Origin: Polytrichum commune
Taxonomy: Eukaryota > Streptophyta > Polytrichopsida > Polytrichales > Polytrichaceae
Direction of reading: 5' to 3'
NCBI GenBank assembly: GCA_950295325.1
Contig: OX485804.1
Coordinates: 1,986,001 to 2,050,000 of the forward strand
DNA length: 64,000 nucleotides
The notes beneath the pieces were generated by a model, which was given only the letters and a program-made list of their open reading frames with translations, was not told where the DNA came from and made no database searches. The position numbers were made by a program, and so were the translations under genes. Positions 35,153 to 46,662 of the stretch are shown here, piece after piece (position 1 is the stretch's first letter; the number at the start of each line of letters is the position of its first letter).

Positions 35153-35641
35153 CAGTAATCTCCTGCTTAAGTACGCACTTTGAACCAGAGCCGTTGGTGC
35201 GCACTTAGTTGGTAGGTGCATACTTTACTCGTATTGCTTTTTAAACCCTTCGATTCAATGAATTGCAATGGGAAACGGATGAAACTTTAGGCAACCCGCT
35301 TGACCGAAATCCAGCCTATCAAAACATTTGTTGAATCTGAAAATGCCACCGACTTCAAAGGCTTTGGAGCTCTACACAACATTGTCCTTAACATCGACGA
35401 CCAATTGCTTTGCTCCGGTGTTCAAACGGAAGTTGGACATATGTATGATGAACTACGACGATCGTTTGAGAAGTTTCAACAAAACGTCAACAAACTGACA
35501 TTGAATGTCAAGTGTAAAAAAATCATGCATTCACGGCAAATGACTTTGTATGGCATGTTCAAACAATAAAGTATGAACCCTCAATTTTTTCAAAAAAATT
35601 GCGCACTTAACCAGGATGCGTACTTAAGCGGGAGATTACTG
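35153..35641 (+). mobile_element. pogo/Tigger-like element, internally deleted, 489 bp
   Basis: The left end starts CAGTAATCTCCTGCTTAAGT and the right end is its reverse complement apart from one base over about 25 bp. TA dinucleotides flank both ends (35151-35152 and 35642-35643). CAGT termini with a TA target are typical of pogo/Tigger elements of the Tc1/mariner group. TGCGCACTTA is repeated just inside each end (about 35197 and 35600), possibly transposase binding sites. The interior keeps a short piece that may be the end of the transposase. Confidence 0.75.
35300..35569 (+). pseudogene. Possible C-terminal fragment of a Tigger-type transposase
   Basis: The frame encodes 89 residues ending RQMTLYGMFKQ. 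That resembles the basic-to-aromatic tail of Tigger/jerky-type transposases, as I remember the family. An in-frame TAG at 35288 closes it upstream and the first codon is TTG, so it is not an independent gene. Its position inside TA-flanked CAGT termini supports the assignment. It lacks DNA-binding and DDE parts and would be inactive alone. Confidence 0.5.
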
Positions 35642-35862
35642 TAAGCCAATTCACGTGGCACTTTGATATTGCAAGAAGTCTTAGAGTTGGATCTAGCATA
35701 GATGAATTTATTGGGACCCCATTTGGCATCAAAATTATCTAAGGTGGAGTCATACATGTAGGACTACATCCTAGCAATATCAACCACATTTAAGACATTT
35801 GTTGCTACAAGGCATGTCATGGAGGTCAGTCTAAACTACATAGAACATGTTATAAACAGTTA

Positions 35863-36810
35863 CAAATCTATGAGTCCATAGTCAAGATCTTCGACCTTCA
35901 TAGATCATTAATCCATCTAGTCGTTGGGAACCAATGGTAAGGCCACATGATCCCCATTGTGACCCAATGGCCTCCATGCGCTCTCAAATTTTGAAAGAGT
36001 TGGTGGGCACCAAAGAAGGTGGTCAGTTCAGTTGGGACACTTGATGCATATTGCAAACAAAACAAGTCATGAAGGCCAGTCTCATGCCCTTCTTATCAAG
36101 AAGGAACAACAATTGTCATGCCACACTAGATTAGATATGATGTAGAAGGGGTGTATAAGATTACAAGTATATGGATATGGATCCAAATTCTTCTACCTCC
36201 ATAAATCGTAAACTCATACAATGGTTGGGAACATTGGCAAGACCACTTGATCCCTATTGTGAACTTGGTTGGGCTCCACACCTTCTCAAATTTTGGAAGA
36301 CTTTGGTGACAAGCATAGAAGGTACACTAAATATGATATTTAGTGTCAGTTACTATTCGGAGTTAAACATTCCTAGATCTTCTCACTATTAATGTAATTT
36401 TTTACCAAGCAAAGATGCTAATGTTCTATAATGTCTAAACAACCAATTCGACCTTTGTTGGTAAAAAAAAAGAGACGTAGAGTAAACAATCATAGCGTTG
36501 TGTAATTCCAAATAGTAAGGGACACAAAATATCATATTTAGTGTAGCCAGTCGAGACACCAACTTCTACCGGGCAAGTCATGGAGATAAATCCTGATCAA
36601 TATGACACAATCGATTTTAATTTCACCATAAATACTGGATACGTACATAATTTACAAATACAGGTTCAAATTTTACTACCTTTGTAGATCATAAATGCAT
36701 AGATTGGTTAGGGACCAGTGGTAAGACCATGGGATGCTCTTTGTGAACCTGATGGCCTCCATGCATTCCTCGAATTTTCAATTTTGGAAGACTTGCATGC
36801 TGGGGTCGCC
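35863..36810 (+). repeat. Three-unit tandem repeat (~300 bp) split by a MITE
   Basis: Units begin with an A..TACAAAT/AGT..TATG block near 35863, 36161 and 36650. They share CATAGATCAT/CATAAATCGTAAA, GGTAAGACCA, TGTGAAC and a TCAAATTTTGGAAGA block. Spacing is 298 bp between units 1 and 2. Between units 2 and 3 it is 489 bp, or about 266 bp once the 223-bp M1 MITE is removed. Confidence 0.75.
36323..36545. mobile_element. MITE family M1, copy 2 (TA-flanked, 223 bp)
   Basis: Starts TA then CACTAAATATGATATTTAG and ends ATATCATATTTAGTG then TA; the inverted ends stay similar for nearly 47 bp. The interior matches copy 1 at 12889-13079. It interrupts the ~300-bp tandem repeat, and unit 1 preserves the uninterrupted target (GAAGGT.GTCAG..) near 36014, supporting duplication of TA only. 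Confidence 0.85.
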
Positions 36811-37037
36811 TTGATTGCCCACTTGCTCATGCCCACACTTTCCACATGAAACACGACCCAGAATCTTTTGGAGGTAGCCGGTGTTGCCACCAGTGTTCAA
36901 GATTGAAGTCTTCAATGCCCTTCAAACGCAATTTGGCCCTTCAAAATATACCTCTCTCAAAACAACCCTTCAAAATGCAACCCCAAACTCAAAATGAAAA
37001 CTTCACTTGACGTCTTCAAATTTTTTACACCCGTCAA

Positions 37038-37105
37038 CACTGTAGCGCTACAGTGACGAGGAGGTCGTTACAGCAACGAGGAGGTCGCTACAGTGACAAC
37101 CTCAA
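37038..37105. repeat. Subterminal palindrome and repeats inside the hAT element
   Basis: CACTGTAGCGCTACAGTG (37038-37055) is a perfect 18-bp palindrome. It is followed by two copies of ACGAGGAGGTCG(T/C)TACAG. Repeats near hAT ends commonly bind transposase; that role is inferred here. Confidence 0.7.
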
Positions 37106-37255
37106 CACCTAGCAAATGATTCATTCAACATCGATCTGACTTGGAATTCAACTTTTTAGGTCTTGCAAAAGATTGGAATCCAACCCTTTCTTTGGTAAGC
37201 ATTGAGTCAGTGTTGTAGTGTGATGTGATTCAATCAATGTGAAATCAATGCTGAT

Positions 37256-38299
37256 TTGAAATCCCGTGCAACTTTACAGATCCATTCGGTGAGATGGTTA
37301 TCCTGTGGCTTGGTCATGGAGAGATTGGTATTTTGTATGCCTGCAATTTTAGAAATTTGGGAGGTTGAAGAACCCACATGGTACAAGGATCTAACTTCTC
37401 TTCAGTTCCAATTTTTCATTCACATGCTAGCTGATATATTATCAGAGTTGAATAAGGTCAATCGCAAGTTTCAGTTTGATCTTGTAGATATCACTAGCAT
37501 AGCTTCTACGATTGATGTAACAATCAGCTTGTTTCGTAGACACTATCTGGGTGTAAGTTTTGGCCTGACAACCAAACACCTAGGAAAGTTTCTCCGCGAG
37601 GTGGTACCCAATGGGCAAATATTGTATGTTGATAGTTTTGGGTGTGAAAAAATGCATATCTTGCATTATGATTCCATGCCCGAGTGTGACGTAGGAGGCT
37701 CATTGGAGGCATGCATCATGTTGGGGAGGCAGTATGTGCAGAAAATCATCGATTCACTCAATGATCGATTTCCTGACTTGTCCATTTTCAATGCGGACCG
37801 GCTTTTTAGCCCGAAGCACTATCCCGTAGATGAATTGGACAGAGGGACATTAACGGAACAATGGTTGAACCGGTTGGTGACACATTTCCGTTGGAGCGAT
37901 GACCTTGTTAATCAATGCAATGCGGAATTGCTAGAATTCGTGGAGATGTTATGTTCCGTTTGTGAACGCCGAAGTATGCAAGAAGCTTGGGTTTTTTGTG
38001 GCAATGACCGGGAGTTCATGATTAATTGGCCAACTATGATGTCGCTATGGCAAGCCATACTTGTGATCCCAACTAGCACTGTTGTTTGTGAGCGTGGTTT
38101 TTCAAAGCAAAATTGGGTTAAGAGTGAAAGGAGAACTAGACTCAACCTTGACACACTAGATGCTTTAATGAGGGTTAGTCTAAATGGGTTAGGAGTTGAA
38201 TTCATGGATTGGGATAGTATTTTTGAATCTTGGAAAATTGGCACAAGAACCAACAAGCGTAGGGCATTATCACTAGAAGAGGTGGAGTTAGATGGTTGA
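37256..38299 (+). pseudogene. C-terminal part of a hAT transposase, frame intact
   Basis: The frame gives 347 residues with no stop. It begins within a conserved RWLS..VMERLV segment and ends with a full hAT dimerisation block (WQAILVIPTSTVVCERGFS then RTRLNLDTLDALMRVSLNG) at about residues 264-310. There is no BED finger and no N-terminal catalytic aspartates, so it cannot be a complete enzyme. The first ATG is at 37316, downstream of where homology starts; TTACAG just before 37280 could be a leftover splice acceptor. It is a different lineage from the relic at 669-2986. The open frame suggests recent deletion. Confidence 0.85.
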
Positions 38300-38528
38300 T
38301 TCTTAATTCTTCACATTGTATTGGAAGCATGCACCATATAAATCATGCATAAGTTTAATATGAGTTTTTTATATTTTATTTCTATATTACTGAATTGACG
38401 TCTTGAATTTGAACTAGCCCTTCAACCGAAGGGCTCAAATTTTAGAGCCCTTCAAAATGAAACTCATATGAGGGCTTCAATCTTGAACACTGGTTGCCAC
38501 TCCCATGAAATCCATAGCTGAAAAAGGG

Positions 38529-38745
38529 AGAGCCGACCGCTAAGTTACAGATGAATCAGTTGAGTTTGAGAAATAACGGAGCCAAATTCAAGGCCTCGGG
38601 GGAAATTACCGATCGATTTAGAGGAATCTACAGAACATTCATTGGTTTAATAAAGAAAACTGAAAGATGTCAACATGTAACCTGGTGGTCTTGGAAACAC
38701 TAGGATCTCGACCAATTATGCCTGAAAAAATCTTCTCGGACACTG
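38529..38745 (+). repeat. R3 dispersed repeat, copy 3 of 4
   Basis: It starts 29 bases after the right-hand hAT target duplication and matches the other R3 copies through GTTTGAGAAATAAC, AGAGGAATCTACAGAACA and GGAAACACTAGGATCT. The TAA near the middle is again present. Confidence 0.75.
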
Positions 38746-40249
38746 GCCGAAGCTCACAATCCCACGTGCAAGGGGCACCTCAAAACTTACAGACTTTTAA
38801 CTTACCCGGAAACATTTTAAAAACAAAGAATCGCTGACAATCTTTGTCGACAAATGAGTTGCAAAACTGTAGAAGCTTGTGGGGCTGGTAGCGGTGGCCA
38901 GAGTGTGAATTTCACACGCGCCTGAAAAGAAAATTGGAGCTCAAACGTCAAGGCTCCTTGAAAATATATATAATAATAATAATAATAATAAAAAGAACAC
39001 GAGTTTCCGGTACACAACTAATCATCCTCGAGTGTCAGAGAGTTGTCAACCTTGTGTATTGTGAGCGGGCCTAATTCGGTTACTTAGCTGAATTGGATCA
39101 TACTTGATTGGTATGTATGTGGTCAAAACATTACTTAGTCCTCGTTATGATTGATGTGGGTCCGGGAATAAGATGAGAATTATGCTCTGTAATTATACTC
39201 CTTGAACCCAATTCAGTGATGAATCTAGTGTGTCTGGCCTCCATTTGGTTTGGCACCCACTGTGTGACTGGTGTCAATGAAGATTTAGCAAAAACTCCCC
39301 CAACTAGTGATGCTTCACTTACTTTAGATTTTAGTACTAAGCATGAGGCTTGACTATGTGCTAACTGTGGTCCACCAATCCCCACGTTAAGCCGGTGAGC
39401 ATACCATTAGTCAGCAGTGCAATGGGCTTCCATGACCAAAAAGGACCCGCTATAGTCTTACTGGAGTGATGGAGTAACTTGCGTTGGAAAATTCACTCAA
39501 GACTTGCATGGGGGAAATATAAGATCTTGAGCTCCATTGCAGTTGGTAGAGCTTGACCATTTTTTAATTGTGGGCAACCTTGTGCCGAAAATCACCCAAG
39601 CACCCGATAAGCTTTACCCATGCGCGTTGGTGTGTCAAGCAAGGATTTCACATCCACGTCTAGTGACAATGACAGTGGATAAAAAAAATGTCACGTTAAT
39701 GTGGGGTAAATCCAACAATTTACCTAGAGGTAAAACTAACACGGTCAACTCCCCTAGTCAATTGCTATTTTGTAGTCAACATGATAGTCGACTACAAAAG
39801 AGAAAACATTTTGAAAACCCCCCCAAAAAAATGGACCGTTATATCTTGTTGACTATAAAAAAAATTTGCAATATAAAAATTACCACATCAACGGACGTAA
39901 TGTCCTAATGTGATGTGACATAATGGCGAGGGGCCATGTCACATCCATTTGCACATCCCTAGTGCCAGGTTGATACTAAGATAAATCGCAAAGATGCGGG
40001 CATTTTACTTTCATGGTAAATAAACCCAAATGATGTTTAAAACAATAATATTATCAAATATTCATACCATGGTCCCTCCTGGTATTTTTTAAAAAAATTA
40101 ACTACACCAAGTAAGACCTTAGAGATGTTTGGAGGTCACTTGGTCCACCTTTGGATATGGTCTTTTAGGTCCCTTCTAGGCCCCCAATATGCCCACTTGT
40201 GGGTTGCTTCTATTTGGTCAAGACTTTGTAGTCAATTCCCTTTGTAAGG
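38746..40249. other. Gene-less interval
   Basis: No supported gene. An (AAT)n microsatellite lies at 38969-38991. Near 39540 the TTGGTAGAGC stretch resembles a tRNA A box, but no tRNA fold can be completed. Confidence 0.4.
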
Positions 40250-40600
40250 TAGACAACCCTTATTCGGTTACTTTTCATCATAGGCCACCTATATTTGAGT
40301 GGTATGTGGTTTGATGTGGCTCCAAGAACAGATGATAAAAAAAAGACATGTGTTTAGAAGAGATCGGATTGCACATTCAAGATATGATAACCATTCTAGA
40401 CTCAATGATCAACATAAAGAAGAGAGACCTATAGGACCATTCAACAAGCATGAGAATCTACATCACATTGATGATTTCGAAGAAGATATCCATATGAGCC
40501 ATGAAACGTATGAGGAAAGTGACTACAGGACCTTAAACCAAACTTGCTAACCATCTTATACTAACCACAAGTTATATATCGTAAGCGAAGCGGGCTAACC
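40250..40600 (-). repeat. R1 dispersed repeat, copy near 40.3 kb
   Basis: GGTAGACAACCCTTATTCGGTTAC at the left and ATATCCATATGAGCCATGAAA inside match the copy near 47.8 kb, and match the 4.6 and 11 kb copies in reverse. The 83-codon frame across it is a chance opening in the repeat. Confidence 0.65.
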
Positions 40601-40763
40601 AAAAAAAGTAACCATTTAAGACCCATCTAACCTAATGAATTTCCTTCAACATTTGTTTTCAAAAAACAAAACAAAACAACGAAAGTAGGGTTGACTCCAC
40701 TAACTTAGAAGCTTTCCTTTTGTGCAAGAGATGATGGGGTGCATGAGAAGCCCATGTGATTTC

Positions 40764-40956
40764 AAGAACCGGCCGCGAGTTACATATCAACCGGTTGAGC
40801 TTGAGAAACAAGCGGTTGAAGTTCAAGAGTTCAGGGAAATCGCTGGTCATTTTAGGGGAATGTACAGAACACATCTCAAATTGAATAAAGAACAACCCGA
40901 AAGTTCACAACATGTAACCGGTTGGTGGGGCTTGGAAATAAATGAGGAATTTTAGG
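40764..40956 (+). repeat. R3 dispersed repeat, copy 4 of 4
   Basis: GAACCGGCCGCGAGTTAC through CATGTAACCGGTTGG matches the other copies. Here the middle stop codon is replaced by a sense codon, so a 77-codon frame (40722-40955) stays open. That is the only copy with an open frame and I do not treat it as a gene. Confidence 0.65.
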
Positions 40957-41225
40957 CTCCAAAACCTCTGTGGCCATGGGGTGTCAACGTCGGATAGGCA
41001 TATGAGGGAGGGGTCGCGTCCGAAGCAACATATAAGCCTGGCCGGCAGGATCAGCACTTGATCTCCCCCACACACCACGCGAGCTTTGACTCACATGGAA
41101 GGTGCAGTTGGCCGTGATGGTGGTGGTGGTGACGCCGACCTTTCACAAGCATTGACATGAAAGGTTCAAGCCTTTGATGGCCCCCCTCCCTTCCCCTCAT
41201 CACCACTCCACTCCACTCCACTCGC

Positions 41226-42345
41226 TAACTCCACCTCGGTGAAGAGGAGCCCTATGTTGGACCACTATATGATAGGCGAAAGCATGCACGTCTCGATAGT
41301 ATATGAAATCATCAATAGGTTGGTACCGAAGAACTGAAGGTACCCGGACGGATGGACAGACGGAGTGACATCAAACTTGTGAAACCAATCAAAATCTCAT
41401 AAGTAGAGGTGTATCCATCTAAGTTATTATTTGGGTCAATATTGTCCTAGTGTCATATATGAATACTTGGGCAGTATATCTATTACCTTCCAAGATTCGA
41501 ATCCACTCACTAACTCCCCCAAGGTGGAGAGGAGCCCTATGTTGGACCGCTATATGATAGGTGAAAGCATGCACGTCTTGATAGTATATAATATCATCAA
41601 TATGTTGGTACTAAAGAACTGAAGGTACCCGGACAAACGGAGTGACACTCAACCTCTGAAACCAATCGAATTCTCATAAGCAAAGGTGTATCCATCTAAG
41701 TTATTATTTGGGTCAATATTGTCCTAGTGTCATATATGAATACTTGGGTAGTATATCTATTACCTTCCAAGATTCGAATCCACTCACTAACTCCCCCAAG
41801 GTGGAGAGGAGCCTTTGCTTATGAGAATTCGATTGGTTTCAGAGGTTGAATGTCACTCCGTTTGTCCGGGTACCTTCAGTTCATTAGTACCAACATATTG
41901 ATGATATTATATACTATCAAGGCGTGCATGCTTTCACCTATCATATAGCGGTCCAACATAGGGTGTATCCATCTAAGTTATTATTTGGGTCAATATTGTC
42001 CTAGTGTCATATATGAATACTTGGGCAGTATATCTATTATCTTCCAAGATTCCAATCCACTCACTAACTCCCCCAAGGTGAAGAGGAGCCCTATGTTGGA
42101 CTGCTATATAATAGGTGAATGCATGCACGTCTATACCATATCATCAATATGTCGGTACCGAAGAACCAAAGGTACCCGGATGGATGGATCAACATCAAAT
42201 TTGTAAAACCAATCAAATTCTCCTGAGATAAGGTGTATCTAAATTATTATTTGGCTCAGTATAATCCTAGTATCATATATAAATACCTGGGTTATATATC
42301 TATTATCTTCCAAGACTCCACTCCACTTACTAACTCATTCAAGGT
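41226..42345 (+). repeat. Tandem array, four ~277-bp monomers
   Basis: Monomers start at TAACTCC: 41226-41510 (285 bp), 41511-41787 (277), 41788-42064 (277) and 42065-42330 (266), then a short stub of a fifth. Each holds GGAGCCCTATGTTGGAC, GGTACCCGGA, GTGTATC..TAA.TTATTATTTGG and a TTCCAAGA end. Monomers 2 and 3 are nearly identical apart from the inversion in monomer 3; 1 and 4 are more diverged. The two MGQYCPSVIYEYLGS-type frames (41431 and 41985) are the same repeat and not genes. Confidence 0.9.
41813..41961 (-). repeat. 149-bp inverted segment inside monomer 3
   Basis: The reverse complement of 41813-41961 matches 41537-41685 of monomer 2 with about three differences in 149. Sequence on both sides stays in direct orientation and monomer length is unchanged, so the segment flipped in place. 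The two segments form an inverted repeat with a 127-base loop. Confidence 0.9.
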
Positions 42346-45300
42346 GATTTTATCTACTAATATTGGGACATAATATTCTATATATGTGAATGTATGGTTT
42401 ACATGTACATTATCAACAAGCAAAGAATGTATCCATATTAGCATCAAAATTGTAATCCAATCAAATTATAGAGATTTTTTATGTGCAGCGCCAAACACTA
42501 AGCATCTTAAGAAACACGATGAGTTTAGACATATGGTTCATTTAATTCTTAGGACATAAATATTGGGAAACATGTGGGGTTAATAAAGCACTCCTTACTT
42601 TAAAAATAATAAATATAAACAAAGATAGGCATGTACTCAATACTTACCGTTATGTGGGCCTAAAAACTTCAAGCATACCAAGAAAGGGGAAAGGAATTTT
42701 TATGTAAGATCAAACTAGTTATATGATCTACTCGAAATTGCGTGGAAATTATCAATTATTAGTGTGTAACATAAGATTCGGGTGTAATTACTTATGAGAC
42801 TAGGGTTCAAAACTTTGCAGCACCCCCACTACGCCCAAGTGTTTCCCTCCCTTGTGGTTTTAGTGCAAAAAGTTAGGCAATTTTTGGTGTTGAGTTTGTT
42901 GAAATTTGGTGCGCCAATGAGGTGCTTTATTCGGGCGATTGTTCACTTACCTTCATTGAAATTTCCAACTAGTATGATGGCTTCTCCTTTGGTTGTATGA
43001 ATGCAATCTAATTATTCCAAACAAATTTGATTTAGTTTTAACTTTTTTGTGCTCATCACAACAATACATTGTGCCTCTCACAATATGATAACAACGTTTT
43101 CTTTCTCTCTTGTTTACAAATTGTAGTTAGGGTTAGGGCTAAAGTTAGGGTTGTTGTAGGTGTTCCTTCATAGTTCACAACATGTAGGAAGTGAATTGGG
43201 GATGGGGTTTAGGGTTTAAGAATTTGTTGAGGTTTTGGCGCATGATGGTATACAATGTGTGCATCAGTTGGGTGGTACGACAACAATGTGTGTGAGTTTT
43301 TATTCTTTGCAGCACGAGTCAAGGGATTCTCATATAGTTCTAATATGCTTACAATGTAGAGAGGAGTCCTTGAGTGGTTGGGTTTTGATGGACTTAGGAT
43401 GGCTTTGGATGCTAGATCGAAGCATGTGCTCTCCATACATCTTATGTGAATGATTATTATAGTCAAGTGTGTGTTCTTGTACTACCAAATTGTTATCTCA
43501 AAAATCAACATTTGTAACAAACATAGTGTGGTACAAATTAAGGTCTTTTACATTTTTAGTTAGCAATAGTATCAATCAAATTAAACCCAAATTTTTTTTT
43601 TTAATTTAATAACTGAATGGTGCATTCAAACCAAGGTCATATATATATATATAACATCCTCTGAATAGTGACCCTTTCAATGCACACGTATGCCACGGAA
43701 TGTACTAAAATGCCTAGTGCAAGTCAAAGGACCGACTTTAGTGAACCTAGGATGGCTATTGGGGTATGGACTCTCCATTGGAAACCTAAATGACATGTGT
43801 GGATGACTATGAAATTAAATCCCCTATATACATGACATTTATAGAGAAAAACGAATGGGTGGCCTTAGTCGCTAGATTGAAGTGTATCTTATATACATAA
43901 GTTGTGTGTAAGATTATTAGATTCAAGTGTATGTTCAAGTACTAACAAAAAACAAAAAACAAAACAAAGTGTGTTTTGAAATTATGTCCCCACACCATCT
44001 AAGATCCACTCCAATTAACATAAAGTTAATGTAGTTCTCATTTTTCTTTTTGTTAAAAAAAAGTGATGTTCAAGGTTCTTGCTTATAAAAAATGCCAATC
44101 TCTTTCAGTTTATGGATAAGGTAGGACCACCTATCACGGTTGCCCTCCAGTAAGCCCAATGTACAACCATCCAAGATTCGAATTCTTAACGAAATAGACA
44201 TGCTACATTGTAGGAAAGATGTCCATGATAGGGCTCTCCACCATAAGCCTCGAGCGCTCTATATTTCACACGTTTGAAGTGTCAAAAGTGAATCTAAGGT
44301 TGGATCCTCTATTGGATATGTACATGCATTGTATGCCATCTAAAAACTAGAGTATATAGTGCATAGCGGTCTACCTCTATCCAAATCTCTGGCCTCTCCA
44401 CTCTCACATTTCTTTTCTTTTTGGGGACAAATTAATATGAGGTTTTATTTCAATGCCAAAAAAAAACAAGCAAGGTCTCTAGAACTTGGCACATTGAGAG
44501 GGGAAAACCTGAGGTGCACACAATGGAACCCAACAACCTCAAGCAAAGTAATTTAGATCTTAAGGATGGTTTACACAACTAACAAAAGGTGCTTTGTTGT
44601 ATTAAATTACTCTCAAGTTTGATCTATGGTAGAGAAGGTCTATGTCTCTCCAAAGTACATCAAAGTTGTCAAGGACTTCTTTATAAATGTAAGAATTATT
44701 TGCATCGTTTAACTCATCCTCCCACAAAATTCTTGCATAGTTGAAGATCCCTTGTCAAATCATTCAGTAGACTTCTTCTCATCCCATCTCAAATGTGGTG
44801 TGAGGGTTGGCTCCTCCTTAGAGGAATCACCTTGTGGATTGAAAGGAACGATCTCATGCTCACCACCCTCTCATAACATTCTTTGGAGGGGTAGGGTGTG
44901 TGCCTATATGTGGACACTACTAACTATGCAAACACACTGCATCGTTAGGTTTTTATTCAGATGGTGTCAACATATTAGCAAATGTAAACATCTAGAATGC
45001 CACAAAACATTTTATGGTTGAATTCAATTGCCAATAGTTTTTTAATGTTAAGTTTGAGATCCCTCATTCATGGAATGGATCTATCATGTATGGCTCCATA
45101 TTGGTTTCCACTACAAATCACGAAAGATAATTGATTGATTGTTTGGACATCAAATTGCATTTTATGCAATACATAACCCACTCACATGCAAAAGTCATGT
45201 GTAATAAACATTTGAGAATGACATTTTTTGTATTAGATGGACTTGTTTGGCTAAAAGTTTACAAAACCAACTCATGTTTATCATGGAGACTTCCGACCAA

Positions 45301-46039
45301 CACCTTAAGTATCAATTTAAGGACAAGAGTGGGATAAAATAAATAGTCATCCACATCAATTTTCTAGAAATACAATCAATGTACCCACACTAATTTTCAA
45401 CAAGAGATTTTGGCACAAGTTTTGAAAGTTATAAGTTTCTGTGATCTAATTTTGACCCAAAATAATTTGCATGGATAAAAAGCCAACCTTTTTACGAGGT
45501 GAACCAATTGCACATATCAATGTAGTTATCGTCAACAAAAATCCCTCCATGAAGAATATTACTCTTCCAAATAATTTCTTTTAATAACCACCCCCGTGAG
45601 AATATTCAACCTAACCTTAGGCTTTGGCACAGGATAAGGAAAAACAAACCTTATGTATGCATGTATGCATGTATGTATGTATTTATGTATAGAAACGCTT
45701 CCATCATGTCATATTCAAAGGGATAATATGAGTCATAATTTTGACAACTACAAGATTGTGACGTATGGCAACATGCATCACATGGAGTCCATTGCATGCA
45801 TTCATGTTAATCGCCTTGGAAAAGTTAAATTGGAAAGAAAAAAGAATCATATTAGATCTATCCTTTAACTTAACCAAAATTTAGGTCGGGAATTGCATAC
45901 AAGTCTTTCATAGTCGGTAATTTTTATGTGCATGCTTGAGGATATGAAACATGAAATTAGTCTGAGGTGATTAGCAAATCATGTCTGAATAGCCACCTTC
46001 CCCAAAGTGTTTAGGGCATGTATGAAGGGTCGTGGACAC
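42346..46039. other. Gene-less interval
   Basis: No supported gene. Short TTAGGG-like repeats near 43126-43160 and GTTTAGGGTTTAAG at 43206 are too few for a telomere tract. A short (AT)n lies near 43639-43652 and ATGT/ATGC runs near 45655-45690. An M2-like element end lies near 45500-45520. Confidence 0.4.
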
Positions 46040-46209
46040 AGGTTGCTAGACTTCCATGCACCCACTAAATAATCTTTTAACCTACAAGTGCCGGTCACCA
46101 AAGGTTTTGAAAACTGGTTTAGAAGGAGAAGGATGTTTTAACCTACAGACCTGGATTTGAGAAGATGGGAAGTAACTACACTAAATATGATATGTAGTGT
46201 CATATGGTA
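46040..46209 (+). repeat. Third copy of the 5.7 kb repeat, interrupted by an M1-type end
   Basis: GACTTCCATGCA, ACCTACAA.GTGCC and GAGAAGATGGGA follow the order seen at 5666-5806. At 46177 the match stops where TACACTAAATATGATATG begins, so an M1-type end sits at the breakpoint. The right end of that M1 copy was not found. Confidence 0.6.
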
Positions 46210-46662
46210 TTTAATATCACTATGGTAACTTTTCATATTACACTTCTTATGAATAAGTTTACATATACCGTCATGGATGATGGATGAGTTCATCCATTTG
46301 CCAAAACCCTACCTTCTCTTGTCGCAACTTGTGATGAAATGTGGTCATGGATGATTGAGATTTGGATGAAAAATCATTACAAATTATGCAATCATTACAA
46401 ACTAAGAGCATGTTTTACACAAAAGCCATTAAGGCATGGCTCTTTAGAGTCCTTGATTTCTCATTGGTTGAGAGTGTCACGGGCCCTTGCTTTAGGTTTA
46501 CATGAGGACAATATTGGACTACATCCCATAACATTTCTAGTGGATGGAAAGCCTACATGTTATCCCACATGACAAGTATAGACAATGTTGGTTGGGCTTG
46601 TAGGAAACTTTTTGGGACAACTCTTGAAGGTAGGCTTGACAAAATGTACAACATGAATTTGG

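Larger units (their letters stand above)
36891..38492 (+). mobile_element. hAT transposon with TIRs and 8-bp target duplication
   Basis: The 5' end CAGTGTTCAAGATTGAAG has its exact reverse complement at the 3' end (CTTCAATCTTGAACACTG). GTTGCCAC flanks both ends (36883-36890 and 38493-38500). CAGTG termini with 8-bp duplications are diagnostic for hAT elements. At 1,602 bp it is short for an autonomous member and keeps only the last third or so of the transposase, so it is an internal-deletion derivative. Confidence 0.95.

Noticed and set aside
39531-39620. tRNA gene from a TTGGTAGAGC A-box-like motif
   Set aside because: No acceptor or anticodon stem pairs, and the B-box match is poor.
40722-40955. 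77-codon open frame as a small gene
   Set aside because: It lies in an R3 repeat copy; the other three copies have a stop in the same place and no start or splice context supports it.
41431-42206. Two near-identical small proteins beginning MGQYCPSV
   Set aside because: Both are the same part of the 277-bp tandem monomer; similarity comes from the repeat and the frames end differently.
41226-42345. CRISPR-like array
   Set aside because: Monomers are ~277 bp and continuous, with no spacers; this is eukaryotic tandem repetition.
43120-43215. Interstitial telomere tract (TTAGGG / TTTAGGG)
   Set aside because: Only a few imperfect units; too short to separate from chance in this sequence.
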